This document shows positions 1-7,831 of a stretch of 26,804 nt of DNA, piece by piece (positions within the stretch are counted from its first letter, which is position 1; each line of letters opens with the position of its first letter). The position numbers were made by a program, and so were the translations under genes. This DNA is from JBPCOB01 sp051000715 (GTDB taxonomy: Bacteria > Actinomycetota > Actinomycetes > JALYNC01), in the NCBI GenBank assembly GCA_051000715.1, contig JBPCOB010000130.1, forward strand, positions 1 to 26,804, read 5' to 3'. The notes beneath the pieces were generated by a model. That model was not told the DNA's origin. It ran no database searches and saw only the letters and a list, made by a program, of their open reading frames with translations.

Positions 1-822
1 AACCCCGCGTCCGGTCGGCTCCAGGTCGTCTACAACAACGACGCGAAGAAGCCGGGCGAGGAGATGGGCCACGTCGCCAGCCCGATGGTGTTCACGCAGA
101 TCGCCGGGCCGAGTGTCAAGGGCGGCACGATCAGCGGCGGCAACCGGCCGGTGCTGCGGCAGAGCTCGAGCGACCCGACCGGCGGCGCGTTCGCCAACTA
201 CTCCGGCCTGGGCACCTCGCCCCCGCCGGTGAACGAGCCGGCGACCGACCTGACATCGGTCAGCATCAACCAGCCCACGACGGGTGACGGCTTCACCGTG
301 ACCATGAAGCTGGCCAGCCTGTCGAAGGCCAACCTCGACAAGGCGCTGGCCGACACGAACTCCAAGTCGCTCCTCTATGTGCTGAGGTTCGGTGACGGCT
401 TCCAGGTCTCGGCCGTAGACGCGCGCTACAGTCCGGCCTTCGGCTGGCAGTTCCGGTACAACAACTACGACGCGCTGATGACCGAGTGCTTCGCGCCGCC
501 CTCCGCCAGCAATGACAAGTGCCTGGCCTTCGGCGCGAACGACACGATGACCACCGGCAGCGTGAACACCTCAACGGGCACGATCACGATCAATGCACCT
601 CGTCGCTTCCCGGACGGGAGGATCTTCCTCTTCGGGCTCTCGGGCGGTCAGGGCGACCAGCAGCGGCCGCATCAGGTGCTGGCCACCTCGGGTACCCGTT
701 TCTACGAGGCGTCGGCCTTCACCTTCGGCGACGTCCTGGACCGCCCGCCGGGCACCAAGGAGGTTCAGACCTACCTGTACCCGCTCGACAACACCCCCGC
801 GATGGACTTCTTGCTTCCGTAG
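1..822 (+). CDS. C-terminal part of an exported protein (5' end outside window)
   Basis: The frame is open from base 1 and closes with TAG at 820-822, so about 273 residues of a larger protein are seen. The visible part is rich in Ser, Thr, Gly, Asn and Pro, has no membrane segment, and looks like beta-sandwich extracellular sequence; a proline-rich linker near residues 70-80 (TSPPPVNEPATD) separates two segments. Two cysteines (in TECFAPP and NDKCLAF) could form a disulfide. The pattern recalls the C-terminal region of large secreted actinobacterial proteins sometimes labelled sialidase/BNR proteins, but no catalytic motif lies in the visible part, so I assign no function. A strong hairpin directly after the stop ends the transcript and separates it from dut. 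Confidence 0.7.
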   Translation, partial: NPASGRLQVVYNNDAKKPGEEMGHVASPMVFTQIAGPSVKGGTISGGNRPVLRQSSSDPTGGAFANYSGLGTSPPPVNEPATDLTSVSINQPTTGDGFTVTMKLASLSKANLDKALADTNSKSLLYVLRFGDGFQVSAVDARYSPAFGWQFRYNNYDALMTECFAPPSASNDKCLAFGANDTMTTGSVNTSTGTITINAPRRFPDGRIFLFGLSGGQGDQQRPHQVLATSGTRFYEASAFTFGDVLDRPPGTKEVQTYLYPLDNTPAMDFLLP

Positions 823-834
823 TCCGGCACGCGA

Positions 835-878
835 CGGCCGGCGGGCCGCGGTCCTTCGGGGCGGCGGCCCGCCGGCCG
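835..878 (+). terminator. Strong intrinsic-type hairpin after the exported-protein gene
   Basis: A perfect 15-bp G+C-only inverted repeat: left arm 835-849 (CGGCCGGCGGGCCGC), 14-nt loop 850-863, right arm 864-878 (GCGGCCCGCCGGCCG). It lies 13 nt after the upstream stop. There is only TT plus a later TTT run after it, so it is an I-shaped actinobacterial terminator rather than a classical U-tract one. The dut -10 element follows 18 nt later. Confidence 0.7.
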
Positions 879-895
879 TTGCGATTTCGGGTGGG

Positions 896-901
896 TAGTG
901 T
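896..901 (+). promoter_or_regulatory. -10 element of a probable leaderless dut promoter
   Basis: TAGTGT fits TANNNT and is followed by exactly 6 nt (cggttc) before the GTG at 908. No ribosome-binding site precedes that GTG. No -35 match is visible; the would-be -35 position falls inside the upstream terminator. Inference: transcription starts at or next to the start codon. Confidence 0.5.
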
Positions 902-907
902 CGGTTC

Positions 908-1384
908 GTGACCGGCGAGCTCGAAGTACTTCTGCGGCGGCTGGACCCTGAGCTGTCGCCACCGGCGTACGCCCATCCGGGCGACGCCGGCGCCGACCTA
1001 GTCACCGCGGTGGACCTGGAGTTGGCGCCGGGTGAACGCGCGGTCGTCCCGACCGGTGTCGCACTCGCCCTGCCCGAGGGGTACGCCGCCTTCGTGCATC
1101 CGCGCTCGGGCCTGGCGGCCCGGTTCGGCGTCTCCTTGGTGAACGCGCCGGGGACGATCGACGCCGGTTACCGGGGCGAGATCTCGGTCACGATGGTCAA
1201 CCTGGATCCCAAGGAGCGGGTGCAGTTTCGCCGGGGGGACCGGGTCGCCCAGCTCGTCGTGCAGCGGGTCGAGCGGGTCCGCTTCATCGAGGTGCCGGAG
1301 CTGCCGGCGTCCGTTCGAGCGGAGGGCGGCTTCGGCTCCACCGGAGGTTTCACCGCGACCGCTCGAGAGTCCCGAGGAGAATGA
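908..1384 (+). CDS. dut: Deoxyuridine 5'-triphosphate nucleotidohydrolase (dUTPase)
   Basis: A trimeric cytosolic dUTPase hydrolysing dUTP to dUMP and pyrophosphate, which keeps uracil out of DNA and feeds dTMP synthesis. The 158 residues carry all five family motifs in order: DAGADL (26-31), PRSGLA (65-70), GTIDAGYRGEI (82-92, with catalytic-water Asp85), RGDRVAQLV (109-117) and the C-terminal P-loop-like RAEGGFGSTG (137-146), whose Phe stacks on uracil. The length is normal for the family. GTG at 908 is the only start that keeps the N-terminus at family length, and it sits 6 nt after a TAGTGT hexamer, suggesting a leaderless transcript. The DUF3710 gene follows after 4 nt, a conserved actinobacterial pairing. 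Confidence 0.97.
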   Translation: MTGELEVLLRRLDPELSPPAYAHPGDAGADLVTAVDLELAPGERAVVPTGVALALPEGYAAFVHPRSGLAARFGVSLVNAPGTIDAGYRGEISVTMVNLDPKERVQFRRGDRVAQLVVQRVERVRFIEVPELPASVRAEGGFGSTGGFTATARESRGE

Positions 1385-1388
1385 AGCT

Positions 1389-2096
1389 ATGTTCCGACGC
1401 CGTCGCCGCGACGAGCCCTCGCCGGCCGAGGAGGAGCTGACCGCCGGGGAGCCGGAACAAGACGAGCCGGAGCAGCCGGCCGAAGCTGAGCCGGTTGTCC
1501 CCGCCGGCCCCTGGGACGCCGCCCACGTCCCATCGGAAGATCTCGCCCGGCTCGATCTCGGCGCGCTGCTGGTTCCGGTCTACGAGGACATGGAGGTGCG
1601 GGTAGAGGTCAGCCCGGAATCCGAGGTCGTCGCCGCCACGCTGGTAGATGCCGGCGGCGGGCTGCAGGTCAACGCCTTCGCGGCGCCCCGACGAGAGGGC
1701 ATCTGGACGGAGGTGCGCGCCGAGATCGCCGCGTCCGTGCGGGAGAACGGCGGCACCAGCGAGGAGGCGACCGGTCCGTTCGGGCCGGAGCTGCACGCGA
1801 AGGTGCGCTCCGAGGGCCAAGGGCGGGGCCTCCAGCCGGCCCGGTTCGTCGGTGTGGACGGCCCACGCTGGTTCGTGCGCGGCGTGATCACCGGTCGGGC
1901 CGCCACCGACCCCGCCCATGCCGGCCGGCTGGAAGAGGCGTTCCGGGAGCTGGTCGTCGTCCGCGGGGGAGAGGCGATGGCGCCGCGTGACCCGCTGCCG
2001 CTCCGCCTGCCCACGGAGGCGGTCGAGGCGGCCGGAACGGATGGCAACACGCTGGACCCCTTCGAGCGCGGACCCGAGATCACGGAGATCCAGTAG
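1389..2096 (+). CDS. DUF3710 family protein
   Basis: A 235-residue acidic cytosolic protein of the actinobacterial DUF3710 family, whose biochemical role is unknown. The N-terminus starts with a short basic run (MFRRRRRD) followed by about 35 residues of Glu/Pro-rich low-complexity sequence. The conserved domain begins near residue 40 with GPWDAAHVPSEDLARLDLG and contains VEVSPESEVVAATLVD and the PRREGIWTEVRAEI segment. GAGGAGA lies 8 nt before the ATG, 4 nt after the dut stop. The stop overlaps the next start (tagtg), so dut-DUF3710-OB-fold form one operon. No signal peptide or membrane segment is visible. The fixed position next to dut is the only functional hint. Confidence 0.9.
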   Translation: MFRRRRRDEPSPAEEELTAGEPEQDEPEQPAEAEPVVPAGPWDAAHVPSEDLARLDLGALLVPVYEDMEVRVEVSPESEVVAATLVDAGGGLQVNAFAAPRREGIWTEVRAEIAASVRENGGTSEEATGPFGPELHAKVRSEGQGRGLQPARFVGVDGPRWFVRGVITGRAATDPAHAGRLEEAFRELVVVRGGEAMAPRDPLPLRLPTEAVEAAGTDGNTLDPFERGPEITEIQ

Positions 2097-2494
2097 TGAG
2101 AAGGCGCAGCGATCACGACCACGGTGCGGGCAGCCGGGTACGCCGAGCCCTCCACCGGCTGGCGGCCGACCCCGGCCAGCTCGACGCCGAGCAGCTGCGA
2201 AACCACGCCTCCGCTCTCGGAGCCGCGCCGGTCCGAGCGTGCGGCGACCGGGAGCGGGTGTGTGTCGCCGGCACACTGCGGGCCGTGACGCTTCGTCCGG
2301 TGGGCGGCGTACCGACGGTCGAGGCCGAGCTATGGGACGGCACCGCCAGTGTGTCCCTGGTCTGGCTTGGCCGGCGGCGGATCGGCGGCATCGAACCCGG
2401 CCGCATCGTGCTGGCCCGCGGCCGGCTCAGCGCCGTCGACGGGCGCCGGGTGATCTACAACCCGGTCTACGAACTGCGGCCCACCGCATCTTGA
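2096..2494 (+). CDS. OB-fold nucleic-acid-binding domain protein
   Basis: A 132-residue protein whose GTG start shares its first base with the last base of the upstream TAG. Residues about 1-50 are basic and helical. Residues about 55-130 form a small beta-barrel-like segment (RVCVAGTLRAVTLRP, VEAELWDGTASVSLVWLGRR, IEPGRIVLARGRLS), the pattern of the OB-fold/tRNA-anticodon-type domain found at this locus in many actinobacteria. OB folds of this kind bind single-stranded DNA or RNA, but the ligand is not known. In relatives a DUF3159 membrane-protein gene usually follows; here the next gene is the convergent ceoC, 41 nt away, so DUF3159 is absent from the locus. Confidence 0.85.
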   Translation: MRRRSDHDHGAGSRVRRALHRLAADPGQLDAEQLRNHASALGAAPVRACGDRERVCVAGTLRAVTLRPVGGVPTVEAELWDGTASVSLVWLGRRRIGGIEPGRIVLARGRLSAVDGRRVIYNPVYELRPTAS

Positions 2495-2535
2495 GGTGTG
2501 GCGACGTCACGAGGTGGCGGCGAGAACGGTCGGCC

Positions 2536-3189
2536 TCAGACCAGCAGATCGTGCAGCTGCTTCTCGACGTCCGGTGCGGCGATGAACAGCAGCTCGTCGC
2601 CCGCCTCGAGCGAGTCGTCCGAAGAAGGAACGACGACCCGGCCGCCACGCAAGATCGCGACCAGCGCGCAGTCCGGCGGGAGGTCCACGCTGCCGACGCG
2701 CCGGCCGACGAGCGGCGCGTCCGCCGGCATCGTCAGTTCGACCAAATTCGCCTCGCCGCGCCGGAAGGACATCAGCCGAACGAGGTCGCCCACCGTGACG
2801 GCCTCCTCGACCAGGGCGGACAGCAGCCGGGGCGTGGAGACCGCGATGTCCACGCCCCACGACTCGTTGAACAGCCACTCGTTCTTGGGATGGTTGACCC
2901 GCGCGACCACGCGCGGTACGCCGTACTCCGTCTTGGCCAGCAGCGAGACGACCAGGTTGACCTTGTCGTCCCCGGTTGCCGCGACCACGACCTGACAGCG
3001 CTGCAGGCCGGCCTGCTCGAGCGAGGACATCTCGCAGGCGTCGGCGAGCAGCCACTCGGCCGCCGGCACGCTGTCTGCCTTGAGCCGGTTCGGGTCGCGC
3101 TCGATGAGCAGCACGTGGTGCCCGTTGCCCAGCAGCTCGGTAGCGATCGAGCGCCCGACGTTACCGGCCCCTGCGATCGCCACCCGCAT
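2536..3189 (-). CDS. ceoC: TrkA/CeoC-type RCK potassium-uptake regulatory protein
   Basis: A 217-residue cytosolic TrkA-family protein. The N-terminus is an RCK_N Rossmann domain with the nucleotide-binding motif GAGNVGRS (GxGxxG) and an acidic end of beta2 (LLIERD), which selects NAD(H) or ATP/ADP. The C-terminal third is a TrkA_C domain ending in GDELLFIAAPDVEKQLHDLLV. Such proteins gate K+ channels and transporters. ATG at 3189 has GGAGG 6 nt upstream; an adjacent ATG at 3192 forms an ATGA overlap with the upstream stop and is an alternative. The frame is open much further 5' but overlaps ceoB and is not coding there. It is paired and probably translationally coupled with the ceoB-like gene. 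Confidence 0.92.
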   Translation of the reverse strand: MRVAIAGAGNVGRSIATELLGNGHHVLLIERDPNRLKADSVPAAEWLLADACEMSSLEQAGLQRCQVVVAATGDDKVNLVVSLLAKTEYGVPRVVARVNHPKNEWLFNESWGVDIAVSTPRLLSALVEEAVTVGDLVRLMSFRRGEANLVELTMPADAPLVGRRVGSVDLPPDCALVAILRGGRVVVPSSDDSLEAGDELLFIAAPDVEKQLHDLLV

Positions 3190-3851
3190 CATGAACCTCC
3201 CGGCGCCGCACCCAGGACCGACTCCACCCGCTCCAGCTCCACCCCCGCCGTCACGACATGGACGAGGTCGGCTTCCTGCAGGACGGTGGACACGGTTGGG
3301 ATCCTTGCCTCGCCGCTGCGAGTGACGAACGCGATCCGTACGCCGGCCGCGACCTCCAGCTCGGTCAGCCGGGAGCCGACCCAGCCCGGGTCGACGTGTA
3401 CCTCGGCGAGCACCACCGCACCGCTCGGGTCGCGCCACTCGGGCTCGGAGCCGGCTGGCAGCAGTCGCCGCAGCATCCGGTCGGCGGTCCATCGGACAGT
3501 CCCCACGGTCGGGATGCCCAGGCGCTGGTATACCTCGACCCGTCCGGGGTCGTAGATCCGGGCCGCCACGTTGGCCACCGCGAAGGTCTCCCGTGCCACC
3601 CGAGCCGCGATGATGTTGGAGTTGTCACCGCTGCTCACCGCGGCGAACGCTTCGGCCTTCTCGATCCCGGCCGACCGCAGGATGTCCGGGTCGAACCCCA
3701 CGCCGACAACCTGTTGGCCGGCGAAGTCGGGCCCGAGCCGGCGGAAGGCGTCAGGGTCCCGGTCGATCACGGCTACGGTGTGGCCGCCCTCGAGCAGCCG
3801 GGTCGCCAGCAGTGACCCGACCCGGCCGCAGCCCATGATCACGACGTGCAT
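3189..3851 (-). CDS. ceoB: TrkA/CeoB-type RCK potassium-uptake regulatory protein
   Basis: A 220-residue TrkA-family protein, first gene of the minus-strand pair. Residues 1-130 form the RCK_N Rossmann domain: MGCGRVGS (GxGxxG) and VIDRDP, where the Asp after beta2 binds the nucleotide ribose. Residues about 145-215 form the TrkA_C ligand-binding domain (GAVVLAEVHVDPGWVGSRL). The ATG is preceded by AAGGA at 5 nt. It is divergent from the KimA-like importer across 128 nt and overlaps ceoC at its 3' end. In relatives this pair adjoins the same permease, so all three probably belong to K+ homeostasis. CeoB versus CeoC is assigned from resemblance of the N-terminal sequences. Confidence 0.92.
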   Translation of the reverse strand: MHVVIMGCGRVGSLLATRLLEGGHTVAVIDRDPDAFRRLGPDFAGQQVVGVGFDPDILRSAGIEKAEAFAAVSSGDNSNIIAARVARETFAVANVAARIYDPGRVEVYQRLGIPTVGTVRWTADRMLRRLLPAGSEPEWRDPSGAVVLAEVHVDPGWVGSRLTELEVAAGVRIAFVTRSGEARIPTVSTVLQEADLVHVVTAGVELERVESVLGAAPGGS

Positions 3852-3967
3852 CCACGTCCTTTTCCGTCACTTCGCGGACCCAGGCAACACCTGGCGAGAG
3901 GCCGCAAGGCCGGCCGGAACGCTACACGGCCGCCGGTCGTGACCGCCGCCTTCCGGCGCACCGCACC

Positions 3968-3973
3968 TACCAT
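3968..3973 (+). promoter_or_regulatory. -10 element of a probable leaderless promoter for the KimA-like gene
   Basis: TACCAT followed by 6 nt (gtcggg) and then GTG at 3980. There is no Shine-Dalgarno sequence for that GTG and no clear -35. It has the same geometry as several other genes in the window. Confidence 0.5.
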
Positions 3974-3979
3974 GTCGGG

Positions 3980-6025
3980 GTGCTGTCCGCTCCCGACCTG
4001 TTCAAGCGTCTGTTCGTCGGCCGGGCCTTGCCGAGCGACCGGCTCGGCGAGACGCTGCTGCCCAAGAAGCTGGCGTTGCCGGTCTTCGCCAGCGACGCCC
4101 TCTCCTCCGTTGCGTACGCCACCGAGGAGATCCTGCTGGTCCTGTCGATCGGCGGGTTGGCGCTCTACCACTACACGCCGTACCTGGCCGGTGCGGTCGT
4201 GCTGCTCATGCTGGTCGTGGTGGCGTCCTACCGGCAGAACGTGCACGCCTACCCCAGCGGGGGCGGCGACTACGAAGTGGCCAACACCAACCTCGGGCCG
4301 CCGGCCGGCCTGACCGTGGCCAGCGCGCTGCTCGTCGACTACGTGCTGACAGTTGCCGTGTCGGTGAGCGCCGGCGTAGCGAACTTCACATCGGCGGTGC
4401 GCAGCCTGTCCGGGCACGAGGTCGAGATCGCGCTGGGCGTCGTGGCGATCATCACGTTCCTTAACCTGCGCGGGGTCCGCGAGTCCGGCAAGGCCTTCGC
4501 GGTGCCGACCTACGGGTTCGTCCTGGGCATCGGCGCGCTGCTGATGTACGGCGGCTACCAGATCCTCGGCGGGCACACGGTCCGAGCCGAGAGCGCCGGC
4601 TACCAGCTGCACCAGGAAGGCTCGTTCACCGGCCTCGCGTTGATCTTCTTGCTGCTGCGGGCCTTCGCCTCGGGCTGTACGGCGCTGACGGGCGTGGAAG
4701 CGATCAGCAACGGCGTACCGGCCTTCAAGCATCCGAAGAGCAAGAACGCCGCCACCACGCTGGCGCTGATGGGCGGCATCGCGGTGACGATGTTCGTCGG
4801 CGTGACCGCGCTGGCGCTGGCCGCCCATGTGCACGTCGCGGAGAACGTCGGCGACCTGGTCGGACGGCCGCCGAACGCCGGGACTCAGCGCACCGTGATC
4901 GCGCAGATCGCCGGGGCGGTGTTCGGCGCCGGCTCGCCGGCCTTCTTCTACGTCCAGTTCGTCACGGCGCTGATCCTGGTGCTGGCCGCGAACACCGCCT
5001 TCAACGGCTTCCCCGTGCTCGGCTCGATCCTGGCCCAAGACCGCTACCTGCCGCGGCAGCTGCGCACCCGCGGCGACCGGCTGGTCTACAGCAACGGCAT
5101 CCTGTTGCTCGCCGGCTTCGCCTGCCTGCTGATCGGGGCCTTCAAGGCATCGCCCACCCGGCTGATCCAGCTCTACATCATCGGTGTGTTCGTCTCCTTC
5201 GTCACGAGCCAGACCGGCATGGTCCGACACTGGACCCGGTTGCTGCGCCGGGAGCGGGACCCGGCCGCCCGGCGGCGGATGTTCCGATCCCGGGTCATCA
5301 ATGGCATCGGCGCCTCGTTCACCGGCGTGGTCCTTGCCATCGTGCTGAGCACCAAGTTCGTCAAGGGCGCCTGGATCGTGGTCGTCGCGATGCCGGTGAT
5401 CTTCTTGACGATGCGCGCCATCCGCCGGCACTACGACAATGTCAGTGTCGAGCTGGCGCCGGACCCGGACGAGATCGTGACGCTGCCGGCTCGAACCCAC
5501 GCGGTCGTCCTGGTGTCGAAGATTCACAAAGCCACGTTGCGGGCGCTGGCCTACGCCCGGGCCACCCGGCCGTCCACTCTGATCGCGCTGTCGGTCAACG
5601 TTGACGACGCCGAGTCGCGCCAGTTGCAGACGGAATGGGACAACCGGCAGATCCCGGTGCCGCTGGTGTTGCTCGACTCGCCGTACCGGGAGATCACCGA
5701 CCCGGTGCTCGACTACGTCCGGAGCATCCGGCTGGAGAGCCCGCGCGACGTCGTGATCGTGTACCTGCCCCAGTACGTCGTCGGGCACTGGTGGGAGCGC
5801 ACGTTGCACAACCAGAGCGCCTTCTTCCTGCGCAACGCGCTGTTCAACTCTCCGAACGTGATGGTCACCAGCGTTCCCTACCAGCTGTCCTCCGCTGGTA
5901 CGGCCGGCGATCGGCGGCCGGGTGGCGGCGCCGACGTCCGGCGCTTCATCCGCGGGCCGCAGCCCAGCCTGCCGCCACCGCCCGGCCAGGAGGCGTCCGG
6001 CGCGGCGAGCGCGCCGGTCGGCTGA
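3980..6025 (+). CDS. KimA-like APC-superfamily potassium importer with C-terminal USP-like domain
   Basis: A 681-residue polytopic membrane protein. Residues about 30-480 are the APC/KUP-type transporter with roughly 12 hydrophobic segments and the hallmarks ASDALSSVAYATEE, YRQNVHAYPSGGGDYEVAN, LLVDYVLTVAVSVSAG, ASGCTALTGVEAISNGVPAF and ALILVLAANTAFNGFP. Residues about 490-645 are a soluble alpha/beta domain (THAVVLVSKIHKATLRALAY; ERTLHNQSAFFLRNALF) like the universal-stress-type tail of Bacillus KimA (YdaO), a proton-coupled K+ importer inhibited by c-di-AMP. The match to KimA is from memory but runs through both domains. The gene is often annotated only as amino-acid permease. A Pro/Gly-rich tail closes it. 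The divergent ceoB/ceoC genes support a potassium role; c-di-AMP control here is inference. Confidence 0.88.
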   Translation: MLSAPDLFKRLFVGRALPSDRLGETLLPKKLALPVFASDALSSVAYATEEILLVLSIGGLALYHYTPYLAGAVVLLMLVVVASYRQNVHAYPSGGGDYEVANTNLGPPAGLTVASALLVDYVLTVAVSVSAGVANFTSAVRSLSGHEVEIALGVVAIITFLNLRGVRESGKAFAVPTYGFVLGIGALLMYGGYQILGGHTVRAESAGYQLHQEGSFTGLALIFLLLRAFASGCTALTGVEAISNGVPAFKHPKSKNAATTLALMGGIAVTMFVGVTALALAAHVHVAENVGDLVGRPPNAGTQRTVIAQIAGAVFGAGSPAFFYVQFVTALILVLAANTAFNGFPVLGSILAQDRYLPRQLRTRGDRLVYSNGILLLAGFACLLIGAFKASPTRLIQLYIIGVFVSFVTSQTGMVRHWTRLLRRERDPAARRRMFRSRVINGIGASFTGVVLAIVLSTKFVKGAWIVVVAMPVIFLTMRAIRRHYDNVSVELAPDPDEIVTLPARTHAVVLVSKIHKATLRALAYARATRPSTLIALSVNVDDAESRQLQTEWDNRQIPVPLVLLDSPYREITDPVLDYVRSIRLESPRDVVIVYLPQYVVGHWWERTLHNQSAFFLRNALFNSPNVMVTSVPYQLSSAGTAGDRRPGGGADVRRFIRGPQPSLPPPPGQEASGAASAPVG

Positions 6026-6069
6026 TCCCCATCGAGCCGACCGACGCCGAGCTGCTGCAACGGCCCTCG

Positions 6070-7350
6070 GTGGTCCAAGTAGGTGGGGTGCTCGAGCTCG
6101 ACATCGGTGCGCCGGCCGCTGGCGGCTCGTGCGTGGCGCGAGCCGAGGACGGTCGGGTCGTCTTCGTGCGCCACGCGCTGCCCGGCGAGCGGGTACGCGC
6201 GGTCGTCACGGAGGGGACTGCGGATAGCCGGTACCTGCGCGCCGACGCCGTCGAGGTGCTCGACGCCTCGGCCGACCGGGTTCGGCCACCCTGCCCGTAC
6301 GCCGGCCCCGGTAAGTGCGGGGGGTGCGATTGGCAGCACGCCAGCCGGTCTGCCCAGCTTGGGATCAAGGCGGAGCTGGTCCGGGCACAGCTGCGCCGGC
6401 TGGCCGGCCTCGACCCGGCGGTTCAGGTAGAGGAGCTGCCCGGCGCGCCGGACGGGCTGGGATGGCGGACGCGGGTGTCTTTCGCGGTCCGACCCGACGG
6501 CGTCGTCGGTCTACGCAGGTCGCGATCGCACGAAGTGGAGCCGGTCGACCGGTGCCGGATCGCGCACGAGTCGGTGACCGCCGTCGGCGCGGAACGACGC
6601 CGCTGGCCCGGAGCGACCGCGGTCGAGGTGATTGCCGCGGCCGGCACCGGCGACCGTGCCGTGGTCGTTACACCAGCGGACCCCACGGCCGAGCTGACGG
6701 CGCCGCCGCTGGACGCGCCGTCCGCGCTGCTGCGGGACGACGGCCGGGGCGGAGCCACGTCGGTGCGGGGGCGGCCCGGCGTACGGGAGGTGGCCGCCGG
6801 CCGGAGCTGGCGGGTGAGCGGGAGCGGGTTCTGGCAGGTGCATCCGGCGGCTGCTGACGCGCTGGTCGCCGCGGTGTTGGCCGGACTCGGGCCGCGACCG
6901 GGTGAGACGGCCCTGGACCTCTACGCCGGCGTCGGGCTCTTCGCCGGCGCGCTGGCCCCGCACCTCGATCCCGGCGGTAGCGTGATCGCGGTTGAGGCCG
7001 ACCGCGTCGCCGCGGCCGACGCGGCGTACAACCTGCGGGACCTGCCGACGGTGCAGGTGCAGCCGGCGACCGTGCGGTCGGCTCTGCGCCGGCTGGGCGG
7101 TACGAGCGTCGACCTGATTGTCCTGGACCCGCCGCGCGCCGGGGCCGGTCCGGCGCTGTGCCGGCAGCTGGCCCGGCTTGGGCCCCGCGCAGTGGCGTAC
7201 GTCTCCTGTGACCCCGCGACGCTTGCCCGCGACCTCGGGGCGTTCGCGGCCGCCGGCTACCACCTGGCACAGCTGCGGGCCTTCGACCTGTTTCCGATGA
7301 CTGCCCACGTCGAGTGCGTCGCGGTGCTTAACCCCGGAGCTCCCTCGTGA
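6070..7350 (+). CDS. Class I SAM-dependent RNA methyltransferase (TRAM; RlmCD/TrmA family), 5-methyluridine-forming
   Basis: A 426-residue RNA m5U methyltransferase. Residues 1-65 form a TRAM RNA-binding domain (GRVVFVRHALPGERV). Cys75, Cys83, Cys86 (CPYAGPGKCGGC) and Cys162 (VDRCRI) form the [4Fe-4S] site of the RumA/RlmD type. The C-terminal Rossmann domain has the SAM motif LDLYAGVGLFAGAL, the DPPRAGAG motif, the nucleophile Cys380 in YVSCDPATLARDL, and Glu415 in MTAHVEC as general base. Likely substrates are 23S rRNA uridines; the exact position cannot be read from sequence. The start is uncertain: GTG 6070 is chosen, GTG 6088 is an alternative, and neither has a good ribosome-binding site. 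It follows the permease by 44 nt and overlaps the next gene by GTGA. Confidence 0.93.
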   Translation: MVQVGGVLELDIGAPAAGGSCVARAEDGRVVFVRHALPGERVRAVVTEGTADSRYLRADAVEVLDASADRVRPPCPYAGPGKCGGCDWQHASRSAQLGIKAELVRAQLRRLAGLDPAVQVEELPGAPDGLGWRTRVSFAVRPDGVVGLRRSRSHEVEPVDRCRIAHESVTAVGAERRRWPGATAVEVIAAAGTGDRAVVVTPADPTAELTAPPLDAPSALLRDDGRGGATSVRGRPGVREVAAGRSWRVSGSGFWQVHPAAADALVAAVLAGLGPRPGETALDLYAGVGLFAGALAPHLDPGGSVIAVEADRVAAADAAYNLRDLPTVQVQPATVRSALRRLGGTSVDLIVLDPPRAGAGPALCRQLARLGPRAVAYVSCDPATLARDLGAFAAAGYHLAQLRAFDLFPMTAHVECVAVLNPGAPS

Positions 7351-7718
7351 CCGAGGGCGTGGCGCCGGCAGGGTGGCCGGCGCAGGTGCGCCCGCCGGGA
7401 GCGCCGGACTGGGAGCGCACTGCGGTCGGCTGGCTGTTCGACATGTGCCCGCCGGAGTACCGGGCGTACGACGTGCTCCGCCGCTATCCGGTCCTGCTGG
7501 CCCGTTTCGCCGCCATGCACGTCGGGGCGGCCGTCGACGCGGCGCGCGCCGGACTGGCCACGGTCAGAGCGGAGCTGCGTGGCGTCGTGCCGCCGGATGC
7601 GGTAGAGGCCGCCGTAGCGGCGTACGAGCGGGAAGGCGCCCGGCTGGTAGCGACCGGCCGGGCGGTGGCGCTGGTCGACGCGGCCCTACGCGGCCGGCGC
7701 TTCTCAGCGCGACTCTGA
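7347..7718 (+). CDS. Small conserved actinobacterial protein of unknown function
   Basis: A 123-residue protein whose GTG start overlaps the methyltransferase stop (GTGA), so the two are translationally coupled. It has no signal peptide and no membrane segment. The N-terminal half contains WERTAVGWLFDMCPPEYRAYDVLRRYPV, written here in pieces: WERTAVGWLFDMCPPEY followed by a basic helix; the second half is alanine-rich and helical. I recognise it as a recurrent conserved hypothetical at this place in actinobacterial genomes but cannot name a domain. A small hairpin downstream probably ends the unit. Coupling to an RNA methyltransferase is the only functional hint. Confidence 0.85.
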   Translation: MTEGVAPAGWPAQVRPPGAPDWERTAVGWLFDMCPPEYRAYDVLRRYPVLLARFAAMHVGAAVDAARAGLATVRAELRGVVPPDAVEAAVAAYEREGARLVATGRAVALVDAALRGRRFSARL

Positions 7719-7744
7719 CCATCCACGCCGGCTGGTGCGGCAGG

Positions 7745-7760
7745 GGGGTGGCAACACCCC
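7745..7760 (+). terminator. GNRA-capped hairpin between the methyltransferase unit and dxs
   Basis: Stem GGGGTG (7745-7750), tetraloop GCAA, stem CACCCC (7755-7760): six perfect pairs with a GNRA loop, 26 nt after the upstream stop and before the presumed dxs promoter. No U-tract follows, so a terminator role is only probable. Confidence 0.4.
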
Positions 7761-7794
7761 GGTAGTCGCGGCGGGCGGCCGACGCGGCAGCGCC

Positions 7795-7800
7795 TAGACT
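7795..7800 (+). promoter_or_regulatory. Possible -10 element for dxs
   Basis: TAGACT fits TANNNT and would give a leader of roughly 25 nt before the dxs GTG at 7832, leaving room for the AGGAG at 7820-7824. No convincing -35 is seen. Confidence 0.35.
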
Positions 7801-7831
7801 GGATGGACCGCCAGCCATGAGGAGACCGCCG

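Noticed and set aside
1918..3555. 545-codon plus-strand frame across DUF3710, the OB-fold gene and ceoC
   Set aside because: It overlaps three recognised genes in other frames and has no recognisable domain.
3852..3979. c-di-AMP (ydaO-type) riboswitch before the KimA-like gene
   Set aside because: The 128-nt gap shows no ydaO consensus and the gene appears leaderless, leaving no room for an aptamer.
3839..5809. 656-codon minus-strand frame opposite the KimA-like gene
   Set aside because: Composition (His, Asp, Gln, Arg-rich) is that of a codon-complement shadow; the plus-strand gene is well supported.
7817..7831. ATG 7817 as the dxs start
   Set aside because: The AGGAG needed for initiation lies inside this extension, 7 nt before GTG 7832.
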